Source of the DNA: Salinisphaera aquimarina
GTDB lineage: Bacteria; Pseudomonadota; Gammaproteobacteria; Nevskiales; Salinisphaeraceae
Length of the DNA stretch: 64,000 nucleotides
Assembly (NCBI RefSeq): GCF_042643355.1
Contig: NZ_JBHRSS010000010.1
Coordinates: 248,001 to 312,000 of the forward strand
Reading direction: 5' to 3'
Part shown: positions 9,064 to 17,455 of the stretch, in pieces
Numbering within the stretch: the stretch's first letter is position 1
Layout of the letters: each line of letters starts with the position of its first letter
Made by a program: the position numbers and the translations under genes
Notes under the pieces: generated by a model
The model's input: the letters and a program-made list of their open reading frames with translations, nothing else
The model's database searches: none
Told to the model about the DNA's origin: nothing

Positions 9064-10653
9064 ATGCGGCGATGGAACGGCTGGGGCGACGACACGATCG
9101 ACAAGGCGCTGCCCGCGGCGGCGCGCGCGTTTCTGGAAAGCCGTCTCGGCCGCGGCGACACGCCGATCGATGCCAGCCTCGACAGCGCCTGTGCCCAAGT
9201 GCCCGCGTCGCGCCTGAACGCCGAGCCGGGTTGGGATGTAAGCGCCGAGGCGCGCCTGCGCCATGCCCATGGTCAGAGCTTTGCCGACTGGGCCGCGGTG
9301 CGCCACGGCGATGTCGGTCCGTTCCCCGATGCGGTGGCCACACCGGCCACCCACGCCGATACGCGTGCCGTGCTCGACCGGGCGCGCGCGCTCGGGGCGG
9401 TAGTCATTCCCTACGGCGGTGGCACCAGCGTGGTCGGGCATCTCAAGGTCATCGACGACGGCCGTCCGGTGGTCTGCGTGGACATGAGCCACAACGCGCG
9501 GTTGCTCGATCTCAACCCCAGAGATCGTATCGCCCGGATCGGCGCCGGCGCCCCCGGCCCGGTACTGGAGGCACAACTGCGCGCGCACGGTTTCGTGCTC
9601 GGCCATTATCCGCAGTCGTTCGACTACTCGACCCTGGGCGGCTGGATCGTGACCCGTTCGGCCGGCCAGCAGTCGCGCCGCTACGGGCGGATCGAGGACC
9701 TGCTGCACGGCGCGCGGCTGGCCTGTGCCGGCAGCGATTTCGACGTCGGCGGCCAGGTCGCCTCATCCGCCGGCCCGGATCTGCGCCAGCTCGTGCTCGG
9801 TTCGGAAGGGCGCCTGGGCATCGTCACCGAAGCCGACATGCATGTGTGCCCGGTGGCGGATCACGAGGCGTTTCATACCCTGTTCTTCGCCGACTGGGAC
9901 GCGGCACTCGCGGCGGCCCGCTCGATCACCCACGCCGGGGTGGCGGTATCGATGCTGCGCGTATCCAACGCCGAGGAAACCGATACCCAGCTGCGCATCG
10001 CCGGCCACGAATCCGCGATCGCCTGGCTCAGATCCTATCTGGGCTGGCGCCGGCTCGGCGATCGGCCCTGCATGATGATGCTGGGCGTGACCGGTGATCG
10101 GGCACTTGCCCGGCGCATCCGGCGGGATGCCCTGGGCATCGCCCGCGCCGCCGGCGGCGTGCATATCGGCACCCGCATGGGCGCGATCTGGGCGAAGAAT
10201 CGGTTCGCCGGCGCCTATCTTCGTAACAGCCTGTGGGACGCCGGTTTCGCCGTCGATACCATGGAGACGGCCGTGCCCTGGTCGCGCACCACGGCCGCGA
10301 TGAGCGCCATGCAACAGGCGGCCCATGCCGCCCTCAACCGATACGACGAGCGCGCGCTCGCGTTCGCGCATCTGTCGCATGTCTACGCCGCCGGCAGCAG
10401 CCTCTACATGACCGTGATCTGGCGCCGCGGCGGCGATTACGCGACCGATATCGAACGCTGGCGCAGTCTCAAGGCCGCGGTGAGCCAGGCGATCGTGGGC
10501 GCGGGTGCGACCATCAGTCACCAGCACGGCGTGGGCGTCGATCACGCGCCGTATCTGGCTCCCGAGAAGAGCGAAACCGGTATCGACCTGATTCGCGCCG
10601 CGCTTGCCGAGCTCGACCCCGACGGCATGATGAACCCGCACAAGTTATGTTGA
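9064..10653 (+). CDS. Alkyl-DHAP-synthase-like FAD-binding oxidoreductase
   Basis: 529 residues of the vanillyl-alcohol-oxidase fold. It opens with RRWNGWGDD, the signature start of alkyldihydroxyacetonephosphate synthase (AGPS). The FAD-binding PCMH domain holds IPYGGGTSVVGH and FDYSTLGGWIVTRSAGQQS. The C-terminal cap has HLSHVYAAGSSLY and ISHQHGVGVDHAPYL, matching AGPS active-site segments. AGPS swaps the acyl chain of acyl-DHAP for an alkyl chain in ether-lipid synthesis, but bacterial members may be other (S)-2-hydroxyacid or polyol-phosphate oxidases. GAGG precedes the ATG. It is followed by glpD and a kinase, implying a triose/glycerol-phosphate substrate. A palindromic repeat lies between it and glpD. 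Confidence 0.8.
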   Translation: MRRWNGWGDDTIDKALPAAARAFLESRLGRGDTPIDASLDSACAQVPASRLNAEPGWDVSAEARLRHAHGQSFADWAAVRHGDVGPFPDAVATPATHADTRAVLDRARALGAVVIPYGGGTSVVGHLKVIDDGRPVVCVDMSHNARLLDLNPRDRIARIGAGAPGPVLEAQLRAHGFVLGHYPQSFDYSTLGGWIVTRSAGQQSRRYGRIEDLLHGARLACAGSDFDVGGQVASSAGPDLRQLVLGSEGRLGIVTEADMHVCPVADHEAFHTLFFADWDAALAAARSITHAGVAVSMLRVSNAEETDTQLRIAGHESAIAWLRSYLGWRRLGDRPCMMMLGVTGDRALARRIRRDALGIARAAGGVHIGTRMGAIWAKNRFAGAYLRNSLWDAGFAVDTMETAVPWSRTTAAMSAMQQAAHAALNRYDERALAFAHLSHVYAAGSSLYMTVIWRRGGDYATDIERWRSLKAAVSQAIVGAGATISHQHGVGVDHAPYLAPEKSETGIDLIRAALAELDPDGMMNPHKLC

Positions 10654-10683
10654 ATCGTGGTTTCTTCCACCGCAAAGGCAGGT

Positions 10684-10765
10684 CTCACGCCAAGCCGCAA
10701 AGACGCAAAGGGTTAAGAACGAATGCCTTTTTCCTTTTCTTCGCGTCTTTGCGCCTTTGCGTGAG
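10684..10765. repeat. Palindromic intergenic repeat (long imperfect inverted repeat)
   Basis: Two ~27-base arms, 10684-10710 and 10739-10765, are near-perfect reverse complements (ctcacgc...gcaaagacgc against gcgtctttgcg...gcgtgag), separated by ~28 bases including a T-rich stretch (tttttccttttct). The A/G-rich CGCAAAGACGCAAAG character is unlike the neighbouring coding DNA. It lies between the flavoprotein and glpD genes. It looks like a dispersed palindromic repeat; a transcript would fold into a long hairpin that could attenuate or stabilise mRNA. Confidence 0.65.
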
Positions 10766-10830
10766 TCGTTCTTCCGGGGCCCGGCTCGTACCGACAGACA
10801 GGATGACTGGCGAGCGATTAAAGGACGGCT

Positions 10831-12381
10831 ATGTGGACTGAAGGCTGGCGATCGCGTTTCCGTGCGGCGGCCGAAACCGGTTTCGACCTGCTTATCATCG
10901 GCGGCGGCATCACCGGTGCGGGCATCGCGCTGGAAGGTGCGCGTACCGGTCTGCGCGTGGCGCTCATCGAACAGAACGATTTTGCCTCGGGCACCTCGAG
11001 CTGGTCGTCCAAGCTGGTGCACGGCGGCCTGCGCTATCTGGCCAGCGGCGACTGGCGTCTGACCCGCGAATCGGTCCAGGAACGCCAGCGCCTGATGCAC
11101 GACGTGCCGGGCCTGGTCGCGCCGCTGGATTTCATGCTGCCGGCCTATGCCGGTGACAAACCGGGACGCTTGGCTTTGCGCGCCGCGCTCGCCGCCTACG
11201 ATCTGATGGCCGGTCAGTGGGTTTCGCGCTATCTGAACCGGGCGGGTTTCGCCGAGCACATGCCCTATCTACGCACCGAGGCGCTCAAGGGCGGTTTCGT
11301 CTATCGCGATGCGCTCACCGATGACGTGCGTCTGACCCTGCGCGTGCTGGCAGAGGCGGCCAGTTATGGCGCGCAGGCCGCCAACTATGTACGCGCCACA
11401 GAACTGATCATCGACAACGACCGCGTCGCCGGCGCGCAGGTTGTCGATCGAGTCAGCGGCGCCTCGTTCAGCATCCGTGCCGGCTGTGTGGTCAACGCCA
11501 CCGGCCCGTGGAGCGACCGTCTGCGTGCCGGCGTGAACGGCGCGCCCCAGCTGCGCCCGCTGCGCGGTTCGCATTTCGTATTCCCGTTTCATGTCCTGCC
11601 GGTGGCGCGCGCGATCACGCTATTTCATCCCGACGACCGGCGGCCGTTGTTCGCGATTCCCTGGCAGGGGGCGACGGTGCTCGGCACCACCGATCTCGAC
11701 CACGAGTCGTCGATAGACGAGGTGCCGCGCATGAGCGCGGCGGAATCGGACTATCTGATCGCCGCCGCCCGGCATTATTTCCCGGCGCTGGATCTGCGCG
11801 CCCACAAGGCTGTATCGAGTTATGCGGGCGTGCGTCCGGTGCTGCGCGGCGAGCCGGGGGCGAGCGCGTCGCAGGAATCGCGCGAGTCGGCAATCATCGT
11901 GGAACGGGGGCTGATCAGCGTGATGGGCGGCAAGCTCACCACTTTCCGGGTCACGGCCCACGAGGCGCTGACGCAGGTCGGCACGGCCCTGGGTCGCGGT
12001 CTGCGGCTGAGCCGCAAGGACCCGATCATCCAGCATCGCGTGACCGCGACCGGTGCCGCCGGCGAGCGCGCGCATCGCTACGGACCGGCCTATGCCGCGA
12101 TGGCGCCAATGCCCGGCGACGACCGGCGTCTGGGAGCGAGCGATTACATCATCGCCGAACTGCGCTTTGCGCTTCTGCACGAGGCGGTCGAGCATCTGGA
12201 CGATCTGCTGCTGCGGCGCACACGTATCGGCCTGCTGCTCACCGACGGCGGTGTCGACGTGCTCGACCTGATCCGGCCGATGTGCACCGGCCTGCTCGGC
12301 TGGGACGACGAGCGTTGGCAGACCGAGGTGGTGCGCTACCGCGACCATTGGCGTGCCGTGCACGCGCCGGTCCGATCGTGA
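10831..12381 (+). CDS. glpD: Aerobic glycerol-3-phosphate dehydrogenase
   Basis: 516 residues. It oxidises sn-glycerol 3-phosphate to DHAP, passing electrons through FAD to quinone at the membrane. The FAD site is DLLIIGGGITGAGIALEGAR, followed by FASGTSSWSSKLVHGGLRYL, a hallmark of the GlpD family. Further family motifs are VVNATGPWSD, LGTTDLDHE and SVMGGKLTTFR. The C-terminal helical domain (about 390-516) is present. AAGGACGG precedes the ATG. The stop overlaps the start of the FGGY kinase gene by one base (tgATG), so kinase product could feed this enzyme directly. Confidence 0.93.
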   Translation: MWTEGWRSRFRAAAETGFDLLIIGGGITGAGIALEGARTGLRVALIEQNDFASGTSSWSSKLVHGGLRYLASGDWRLTRESVQERQRLMHDVPGLVAPLDFMLPAYAGDKPGRLALRAALAAYDLMAGQWVSRYLNRAGFAEHMPYLRTEALKGGFVYRDALTDDVRLTLRVLAEAASYGAQAANYVRATELIIDNDRVAGAQVVDRVSGASFSIRAGCVVNATGPWSDRLRAGVNGAPQLRPLRGSHFVFPFHVLPVARAITLFHPDDRRPLFAIPWQGATVLGTTDLDHESSIDEVPRMSAAESDYLIAAARHYFPALDLRAHKAVSSYAGVRPVLRGEPGASASQESRESAIIVERGLISVMGGKLTTFRVTAHEALTQVGTALGRGLRLSRKDPIIQHRVTATGAAGERAHRYGPAYAAMAPMPGDDRRLGASDYIIAELRFALLHEAVEHLDDLLLRRTRIGLLLTDGGVDVLDLIRPMCTGLLGWDDERWQTEVVRYRDHWRAVHAPVRS

Positions 12382-13961
12382 TGGCCGAAGCCGATCGCAT
12401 CCTGGCCATCGACGTGGGCACCCAGAGCGTGCGTGCACTCGTTTTTGATCGTGCGGGCACGCTGTCCGCACGCGCGCAGATCGCTATCGATCCGCCGTAT
12501 GTGTCGCCCGAACCGGGTTTCGCTGAGCAGGACCCGGACCTGTTCTGGCAGGCGATCACTCGTGCCTCTCAGACGCTGTGGCGCGATCATCCGGGCCTGG
12601 AACGACGCATTGCCGGCCTGGCCCTGACCACGCAGCGTGCGACCACCGTATTTCTGGACGCCCGGGATGAGCCGATCATGCCGGCCGTGTCCTGGCTCGA
12701 CCAGCGGCGCGCCGACCGCGTGCCGCGATTACCGCTTGCGCTGCGCCTGCTCGCGCCGCTGGTGGGCGCGGCGCCGGTGATCGCGCAGCTCCAGCGCGCG
12801 GCGCCGGCCAACTGGCTGGCCGCTCATGCGCCGAATCAGCATGCGCATATTGCGCACGCCGTGCTGTTGTCGGGCTATCTCACCCAGCGTCTGACCGGGC
12901 GCTGGGCCGACAGCGTGAGCGCTCAGGTCGGCTATATCCCTTTCGACTACAAGCATCGGCGCTGGGCAAGGGCGGGCGACTGGAAATGGAACGCACTGTC
13001 GCTCGCGCCCGCGCAGATGCCGCAACTGGTGGAGCCGGGCGCGCCGATCGGGCCGCTTACCGAGCCCGCGGCGGCATCACTCGGCCTGCCCGCGGGGCTC
13101 ACGCTGTTTGCCGCCGGAGCGGACAAGGCCTGCGAAGTGCTCGGCGCGGGCGCGACCGGGCCCGAGACTGCCTGCGTGTCGCTGGGGACCACCGCCACCA
13201 TCAACACCTGTCGCCAGCAGTATCGTGAAATCACCCGGTTCGTGCCGGCGTATCCGGCGGCCATGCCCGATGCCTTTACCGACGAGATCCAGATCTATCG
13301 TGGCTTCTGGCTGGTGTCCTGGTTCAAGCGGGAATTCGCCGCCGATACGCGCCGTGCGGCAGCGGATCAGAATCGGCCGGCGGAGGCCTTGCTGGACGAG
13401 GCGATCGCGCCGATCGCCGCCGGCAGCGATGGCTTGATGGTGATGCCGACCTGGGCGCCCGGCGTACGCGAGCCCGGCCCGGAGGCGCGCGGGGCCATCG
13501 TCGGTTTCACCGAAGTCCACACCCGTGCCCATGTGTACCGGGCAATCCTCGAAGGACTGGCATTCGGCCTGCGCGAAGGGCGCGAGCGGATCGAAAAACG
13601 CAGCGGCACGCCGATCACCCGGCTGCGGGTGGCCGGCGGTGGGTCGCAGTCCGATCAGGCCATGCAGATTCTGGCGGACATGTTCGACCTGCCCGCCGAA
13701 CGCAGCCATACCTTCGAGGCCAGCGGCCTGGGCGCGGCCATCAATGCCGCGGTAGGTCTCGGCTGGCACGCCGATCATCGCGCCGCAGCCGCGGCCATGG
13801 TGCACGCCGGTGCGCGTTTCGAGCCGAGGCCCGCGGTAGTTGCTTGCTATGCCGTGCTCTACCGCGACGTCTACACGCGCCTCTACGCCGATCTGAAACC
13901 GACGCTACGGCGATTGGCGCGGGTGTTGGCCACGGGTCAGACGTCCGGCCCGGATCGCTGA
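12381..13961 (+). CDS. FGGY-family carbohydrate kinase (glycerol-kinase-like)
   Basis: 526 residues with both FGGY actin-like ATPase domains. The N-terminal phosphate-1 loop is AIDVGTQSVRALVFD, SWLDQRRADR corresponds to the substrate-contacting W-D-R segment, and the C-terminal phosphate-2 region is CVSLGTTATI with the adenosine site GGGSQSDQAMQILADMF. It differs from classical GlpK, so the substrate could be glycerol, another polyol or a sugar. The neighbouring glpD makes glycerol or a related triol the simplest guess. ATG at 12381 overlaps the glpD stop; an in-frame GTG sits three bases earlier. Its 3' end overlaps the convergent membrane-protein gene by 57 bases. Confidence 0.85.
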   Translation: MAEADRILAIDVGTQSVRALVFDRAGTLSARAQIAIDPPYVSPEPGFAEQDPDLFWQAITRASQTLWRDHPGLERRIAGLALTTQRATTVFLDARDEPIMPAVSWLDQRRADRVPRLPLALRLLAPLVGAAPVIAQLQRAAPANWLAAHAPNQHAHIAHAVLLSGYLTQRLTGRWADSVSAQVGYIPFDYKHRRWARAGDWKWNALSLAPAQMPQLVEPGAPIGPLTEPAAASLGLPAGLTLFAAGADKACEVLGAGATGPETACVSLGTTATINTCRQQYREITRFVPAYPAAMPDAFTDEIQIYRGFWLVSWFKREFAADTRRAAADQNRPAEALLDEAIAPIAAGSDGLMVMPTWAPGVREPGPEARGAIVGFTEVHTRAHVYRAILEGLAFGLREGRERIEKRSGTPITRLRVAGGGSQSDQAMQILADMFDLPAERSHTFEASGLGAAINAAVGLGWHADHRAAAAAMVHAGARFEPRPAVVACYAVLYRDVYTRLYADLKPTLRRLARVLATGQTSGPDR

Positions 13962-15383
13962 CAGCAGCCGCTGGGCGATCACCGCCAGCAGCGTGGCGAT
14001 GAACGGATTCACCGAAAACCGGAAGCGCTGATTCTCGTCGACCTCGAAAGCGTTGCCGATGACGCTGACATACATGATGTTCAGCCACAGAAAGATCAGC
14101 GTCGCCTCGACCGCGCTCACGCGCCGGCGCAGCAGACAGCGGATACCGATGAACAGGCCGAACAGCACTGCCAGGGTGTAGCCGGCCGCGATCAGCCAGC
14201 CGATCTGGCCTTTTTCCAGATCGAAGCCGGGTTTTTCCGGATACATGGGCTGCATCGCGAGTAGCGTCGAGAACGCCCGGCTCCAGGGTTCGATCTCGGC
14301 TCGGTTGTCGCGCAGGAACGGGTAATCGCTGGCCGGGCGCAGGAACATCAGCCAGGCCGTTTTCATCGAGCCGAGATAGACCTCGGGATGGGTCTTGATC
14401 GAGGTCAGGGCGTCGTCGAGCGCCTGCTGAGATACCTGTGCATAGGCGAGATGGTTGTAGTTGACGTGGCCCGTGGACCGGCGTTTCTGATCGAGTACGG
14501 CGATGCCGGTGGCCGGCGTGGCATCGAAGATGCCGGCATAGACGTCCGGCGGGCTGAAGGGAAAGTCGATCATGGCCATGTCCGACAGCTCGCCCGCGTC
14601 CACCATGCGCTGGCGCTCATCGTGATCGATGGCCAGCGTGGTCAGCTTGGACAGGCTCATGCCCATCCAGTCGGAGGTCGCGAAATGCCCGGTCACCATC
14701 ACGTTCTTGCCATAGAGTGCGAACACGATCAGCAGTGGCACCAACGCGGCGGCCAGCACCTGGCGGCGGTGGCCCGGCATCACCAGCACACAGAATCCGG
14801 CCAGTACCACGAACCATTGCCACTGGAACATCGAACGCACGTAGATCAGCACCGCCATGGCCGCGAACAGCGCGAACGCCCGGCCGAAGGTGACCTGTTG
14901 CACGCAGCGCTGGAACAGCCAGGCGATCAGGCCGAGCAGTACAAGAATCGGCAGCGTGTAGTAGGGAATGGCCTCATAGAGCACCAGCGCGGGGGTGAGC
15001 ATGAACACGACCGCGACCAGGAAGCTCAGGACCCGGTTGACCGCCAGTCGGCGCATGACCCCATACAGCAGCAGCACGCTGGCCAGGGCCATGGCGCTGT
15101 AGAGCGTGCGAAAGATGAGCGCGAGCACAACGTCGTTGTCGCTGATCTTGAGCACCGCGCCGAGCATCAGGTTGTACAGCGGCGGCTGGCCGGGCATGTA
15201 GAACACGCTCTCGAGCAGATTGTGGCGCAGCAACACCGGGTCGAGAATCTGCCAGGACGTATTCAGCGGCCGCAGGTCGAAGCGCACGCCCACCAGCCAG
15301 AAGGCCAGCCGCGATACTAGGTAAAGGCCGGTCAGCCAGGCCAGCGGATGAAAGCGCGGATACGGACGGTCGATCGGCTTCAC
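13905..15383 (-). CDS. GT-C-like polytopic membrane glycosyltransferase (candidate arabinofuranosyltransferase)
   Basis: 492 residues with about ten hydrophobic segments, starting at a GTG that overlaps the SDR stop as GTGA (15383-15380). The first large loop reads LDPVLLRHNLLESVFYMPGQPP: an acidic residue followed by a GQPPLY-type segment, as in lipid-phosphate-sugar-dependent GT-C enzymes of the ArnT/PMT kind. A second extracytoplasmic loop (about 240-340) is charged. As the last gene of a polyprenyl-phospho-arabinose-like operon it is the candidate transferase that uses the lipid donor outside the inner membrane. No specific family name is certain. Alternatives are a Wzy-like polymerase or another PMT_2 protein. 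The end overlaps the convergent kinase gene. Confidence 0.6.
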   Translation of the reverse strand: MKPIDRPYPRFHPLAWLTGLYLVSRLAFWLVGVRFDLRPLNTSWQILDPVLLRHNLLESVFYMPGQPPLYNLMLGAVLKISDNDVVLALIFRTLYSAMALASVLLLYGVMRRLAVNRVLSFLVAVVFMLTPALVLYEAIPYYTLPILVLLGLIAWLFQRCVQQVTFGRAFALFAAMAVLIYVRSMFQWQWFVVLAGFCVLVMPGHRRQVLAAALVPLLIVFALYGKNVMVTGHFATSDWMGMSLSKLTTLAIDHDERQRMVDAGELSDMAMIDFPFSPPDVYAGIFDATPATGIAVLDQKRRSTGHVNYNHLAYAQVSQQALDDALTSIKTHPEVYLGSMKTAWLMFLRPASDYPFLRDNRAEIEPWSRAFSTLLAMQPMYPEKPGFDLEKGQIGWLIAAGYTLAVLFGLFIGIRCLLRRRVSAVEATLIFLWLNIMYVSVIGNAFEVDENQRFRFSVNPFIATLLAVIAQRLLSAIRAGRLTRGQHPRQSP

Positions 15384-16117
15384 AGACTGCTGCGATGAAA
15401 GATGGCGCGTGGCACGCAGCTGATGACCGTCATGATCAGCCGCCAGAAGCCGGGTGTGTAGAGTATCGCGCGGCGCTTGCCGATCGCCTTGTGGATATCG
15501 GCGGCGACCTTCTCGGGCTGCGCGAACAGCGGCCCCTTGTCGAACTCCGCCGTCATCGGCGTATCGACCATGCCCGGACGGATGGTGAGCACCTGCACGT
15601 TCGCCTTGAACAGGCGATGCCGCAGACCGTCGAGAAACGCGTTGAGCCCGGCCTTGGCGCTGCCGTAGACATAGTTGCTGGCCCGGCCGCGATCGCCGGC
15701 CACCGACGAGATCGCGGCGATGAGCCCGTGGCCCTGGCGTTCGAAGCGATTGGCCACATCGGTGATCAGCGCGATCGCGCTCACCGCATTGGTCTGCCAT
15801 GCGGCCACCGCGGCCGCGGGATCGGCCTGACAGGCCGCCTGATCGGGCAGCGTGCCGTAGGCCACCAGCAGCGTATCCAGCCCGCCCAGCGCGGCCTCGG
15901 CGGCGTCGATCATGGCCGCGTGCGCGCCTAGGTCGTCGGCGTCCATGACGTGGGTGCCGACCTTGGCGGCGCCGCGCACGCTCAGGTCGTCGGCGATCGC
16001 GGTCAGCCGTTCGGCCTTGCGGCCGACCAGAAACAGCGCGTCGCCGTCGGCGGCGAACAGGCGTGCGGTATGTTCGGCGATGGTCGACGTGGCGCCGACG
16101 ATGAGGATCTTTTTCAT
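15380..16117 (-). CDS. DprE2-like short-chain dehydrogenase
   Basis: 245-residue SDR beginning MKKILIVGATSTIAEH: the GATSxIA variant of the nucleotide-binding glycine motif is the one seen in DprE2, the NADH-dependent reductase that turns the 2'-keto intermediate into polyprenyl-phospho-arabinose. The catalytic residues are visible as Ser in AAISSVAGDRG and Tyr/Lys in YVYGSAKAG. A C-terminal hydrophobic stretch (FWRLIMTVISCV) could attach it to the membrane. ATGA overlap with the DprE1-like gene (16117-16114) and GTGA overlap with the following membrane protein show tight translational coupling. Assignment as DprE2 rests on both sequence and operon partner. Confidence 0.82.
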   Translation of the reverse strand: MKKILIVGATSTIAEHTARLFAADGDALFLVGRKAERLTAIADDLSVRGAAKVGTHVMDADDLGAHAAMIDAAEAALGGLDTLLVAYGTLPDQAACQADPAAAVAAWQTNAVSAIALITDVANRFERQGHGLIAAISSVAGDRGRASNYVYGSAKAGLNAFLDGLRHRLFKANVQVLTIRPGMVDTPMTAEFDKGPLFAQPEKVAADIHKAIGKRRAILYTPGFWRLIMTVISCVPRAIFHRSSL

Positions 16118-17445
16118 GCGTTGTGCTCTGAATCGTGGCCGGTGACGCGGCGCCAGAAATCCGACGAAAAACCGGGGTCGATATAGGCGCTGAATTCGCG
16201 CCATGCCGGGAAGTAGCGATCGAAGGCGGCCGCGCTCATGCGCGCGTCCTTGGCCGGATAGACCGCGCCGCCCGCGGCCATGACCACGGCGTCGAGTTCG
16301 TCCAGCAGCCGGAACGTGTCCGGGCCGCGATTGGGGAAATCCAGGGCAAGGGTCGCGCCGGGGCGCGGAAACGACAGCAGCCCGGGTGAGGCGATATCCC
16401 CGAACATTTTGAGTACCGACAGAAACGAGCCGGCGTTGGCGGCCGCTATCCGGTCCAGCAGCTCGGCGATGGACGCTTTCGCATCGGCCAGCGGCACCAC
16501 GCACTGATACTGCAGAAAGCCGTCCGGGCCGTAGGCACGGTTCCAGTGGGCGATGCCGTCGAGTGGATAGAAGAACGGCTGGTAGTGCTGCGTGTCCCGG
16601 CTCTGGCTGCGCAGTTTACGGTGATAGTAGAGCGTATTCAGCGGTTTGAGCGTGGCCCGGTTGATCAGCGATACGGGAGCCACGAACGGAAAGGTCGGGC
16701 CGTCGCGGCGGCCGGGGTCGGGGCGCTGGCCGAGCGCGGGCTTGTGGTTGGCGCGCATGAACCAGCCGCGACCCAGCCGATTGCCGCGGGCGGTGCAGTC
16801 CACCCAGGCGACCGTGTACTCGTAGTCGGTGTCGGAGTCCGCGGACAGCTCGAGAAAAGCGTCGAGATGAGCAAAGCGCAGCGTATCCACATCCATGAAC
16901 GCGCCCTGGATACGACGCAGCGCAATCTTCGCGCGCGTGACCAAGCCGGTGAGTCCGAGTCCGCCGATGGTGGCCGCAAACCATTCGGGGTTGGCACGCG
17001 GTGTACAGCGCAGGTGTTCGCCGTCGCTGCGGTGCAGCTCCAGTTCCAGCACGTGCCGGCCGAAGGTGCCGGCGACATGATGATTCTTGCCGTGTACGTC
17101 GTTGGCGATGGCGCCGCCGACGCTCACGAACTGGGTGCCGGGGGTGACCGGCAAAAACCAGCCCTGGGGCACGGCCAGTGCCAGGATATCGGCGAGCAGC
17201 ACCCCGGCTTCGCATTCGAGGACCCCGGTGGCGGGGTCGAAGGCGATGAACCGATCCTGGGCGCGCATGTCGATGAGCGCGCCGCCGTTGTTCAGGCAGC
17301 TGTCGCCGTAGCTGCGCCCGTTGCCGTAGGCCAGCCGTGTGTGGCCGTCACCGGGCGGCAGTGCACCGTGGGCGCCAGGGCGCTGGACTTCGGCCGGCGT
17401 GCTCGCCGGAAAACGACCCCAGGAGGCGTAGTCGCTTGAGCTCAT
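16114..17445 (-). CDS. DprE1-like FAD-dependent polyprenyl-phospho-ribose 2-epimerase subunit
   Basis: 443 residues, close to mycobacterial DprE1 (461). The FAD-binding part has GNGRSYGDSCLNNGG, PVTPGTQFVSVGGAIANDVHGK and NHHVAGTFGRHV. The substrate part has FFYPLDGIAHWNRAYGPDGF and VYPAKDAR, whose Lys399 matches DprE1 Lys418. DprE1 oxidises the 2'-hydroxyl of decaprenyl-phospho-ribose so that DprE2 can re-reduce it to the arabino form. The residue matching Cys387 of Mycobacterium tuberculosis DprE1 is Ala367 here (GATLALDFP). It starts 10 bases after the UbiA gene stop and overlaps the SDR by 4. Confidence 0.88.
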   Translation of the reverse strand: MSSSDYASWGRFPASTPAEVQRPGAHGALPPGDGHTRLAYGNGRSYGDSCLNNGGALIDMRAQDRFIAFDPATGVLECEAGVLLADILALAVPQGWFLPVTPGTQFVSVGGAIANDVHGKNHHVAGTFGRHVLELELHRSDGEHLRCTPRANPEWFAATIGGLGLTGLVTRAKIALRRIQGAFMDVDTLRFAHLDAFLELSADSDTDYEYTVAWVDCTARGNRLGRGWFMRANHKPALGQRPDPGRRDGPTFPFVAPVSLINRATLKPLNTLYYHRKLRSQSRDTQHYQPFFYPLDGIAHWNRAYGPDGFLQYQCVVPLADAKASIAELLDRIAAANAGSFLSVLKMFGDIASPGLLSFPRPGATLALDFPNRGPDTFRLLDELDAVVMAAGGAVYPAKDARMSAAAFDRYFPAWREFSAYIDPGFSSDFWRRVTGHDSEHNA

Positions 17446-17455
17446 ACGGGCCGGT

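Noticed and set aside
8523..10097. Open frame overlapping the AraC gene and the flavoprotein in another frame
   Set aside because: Arg/Ala-rich shadow sequence, and the flavoprotein frame at 9064 has clear AGPS motifs.
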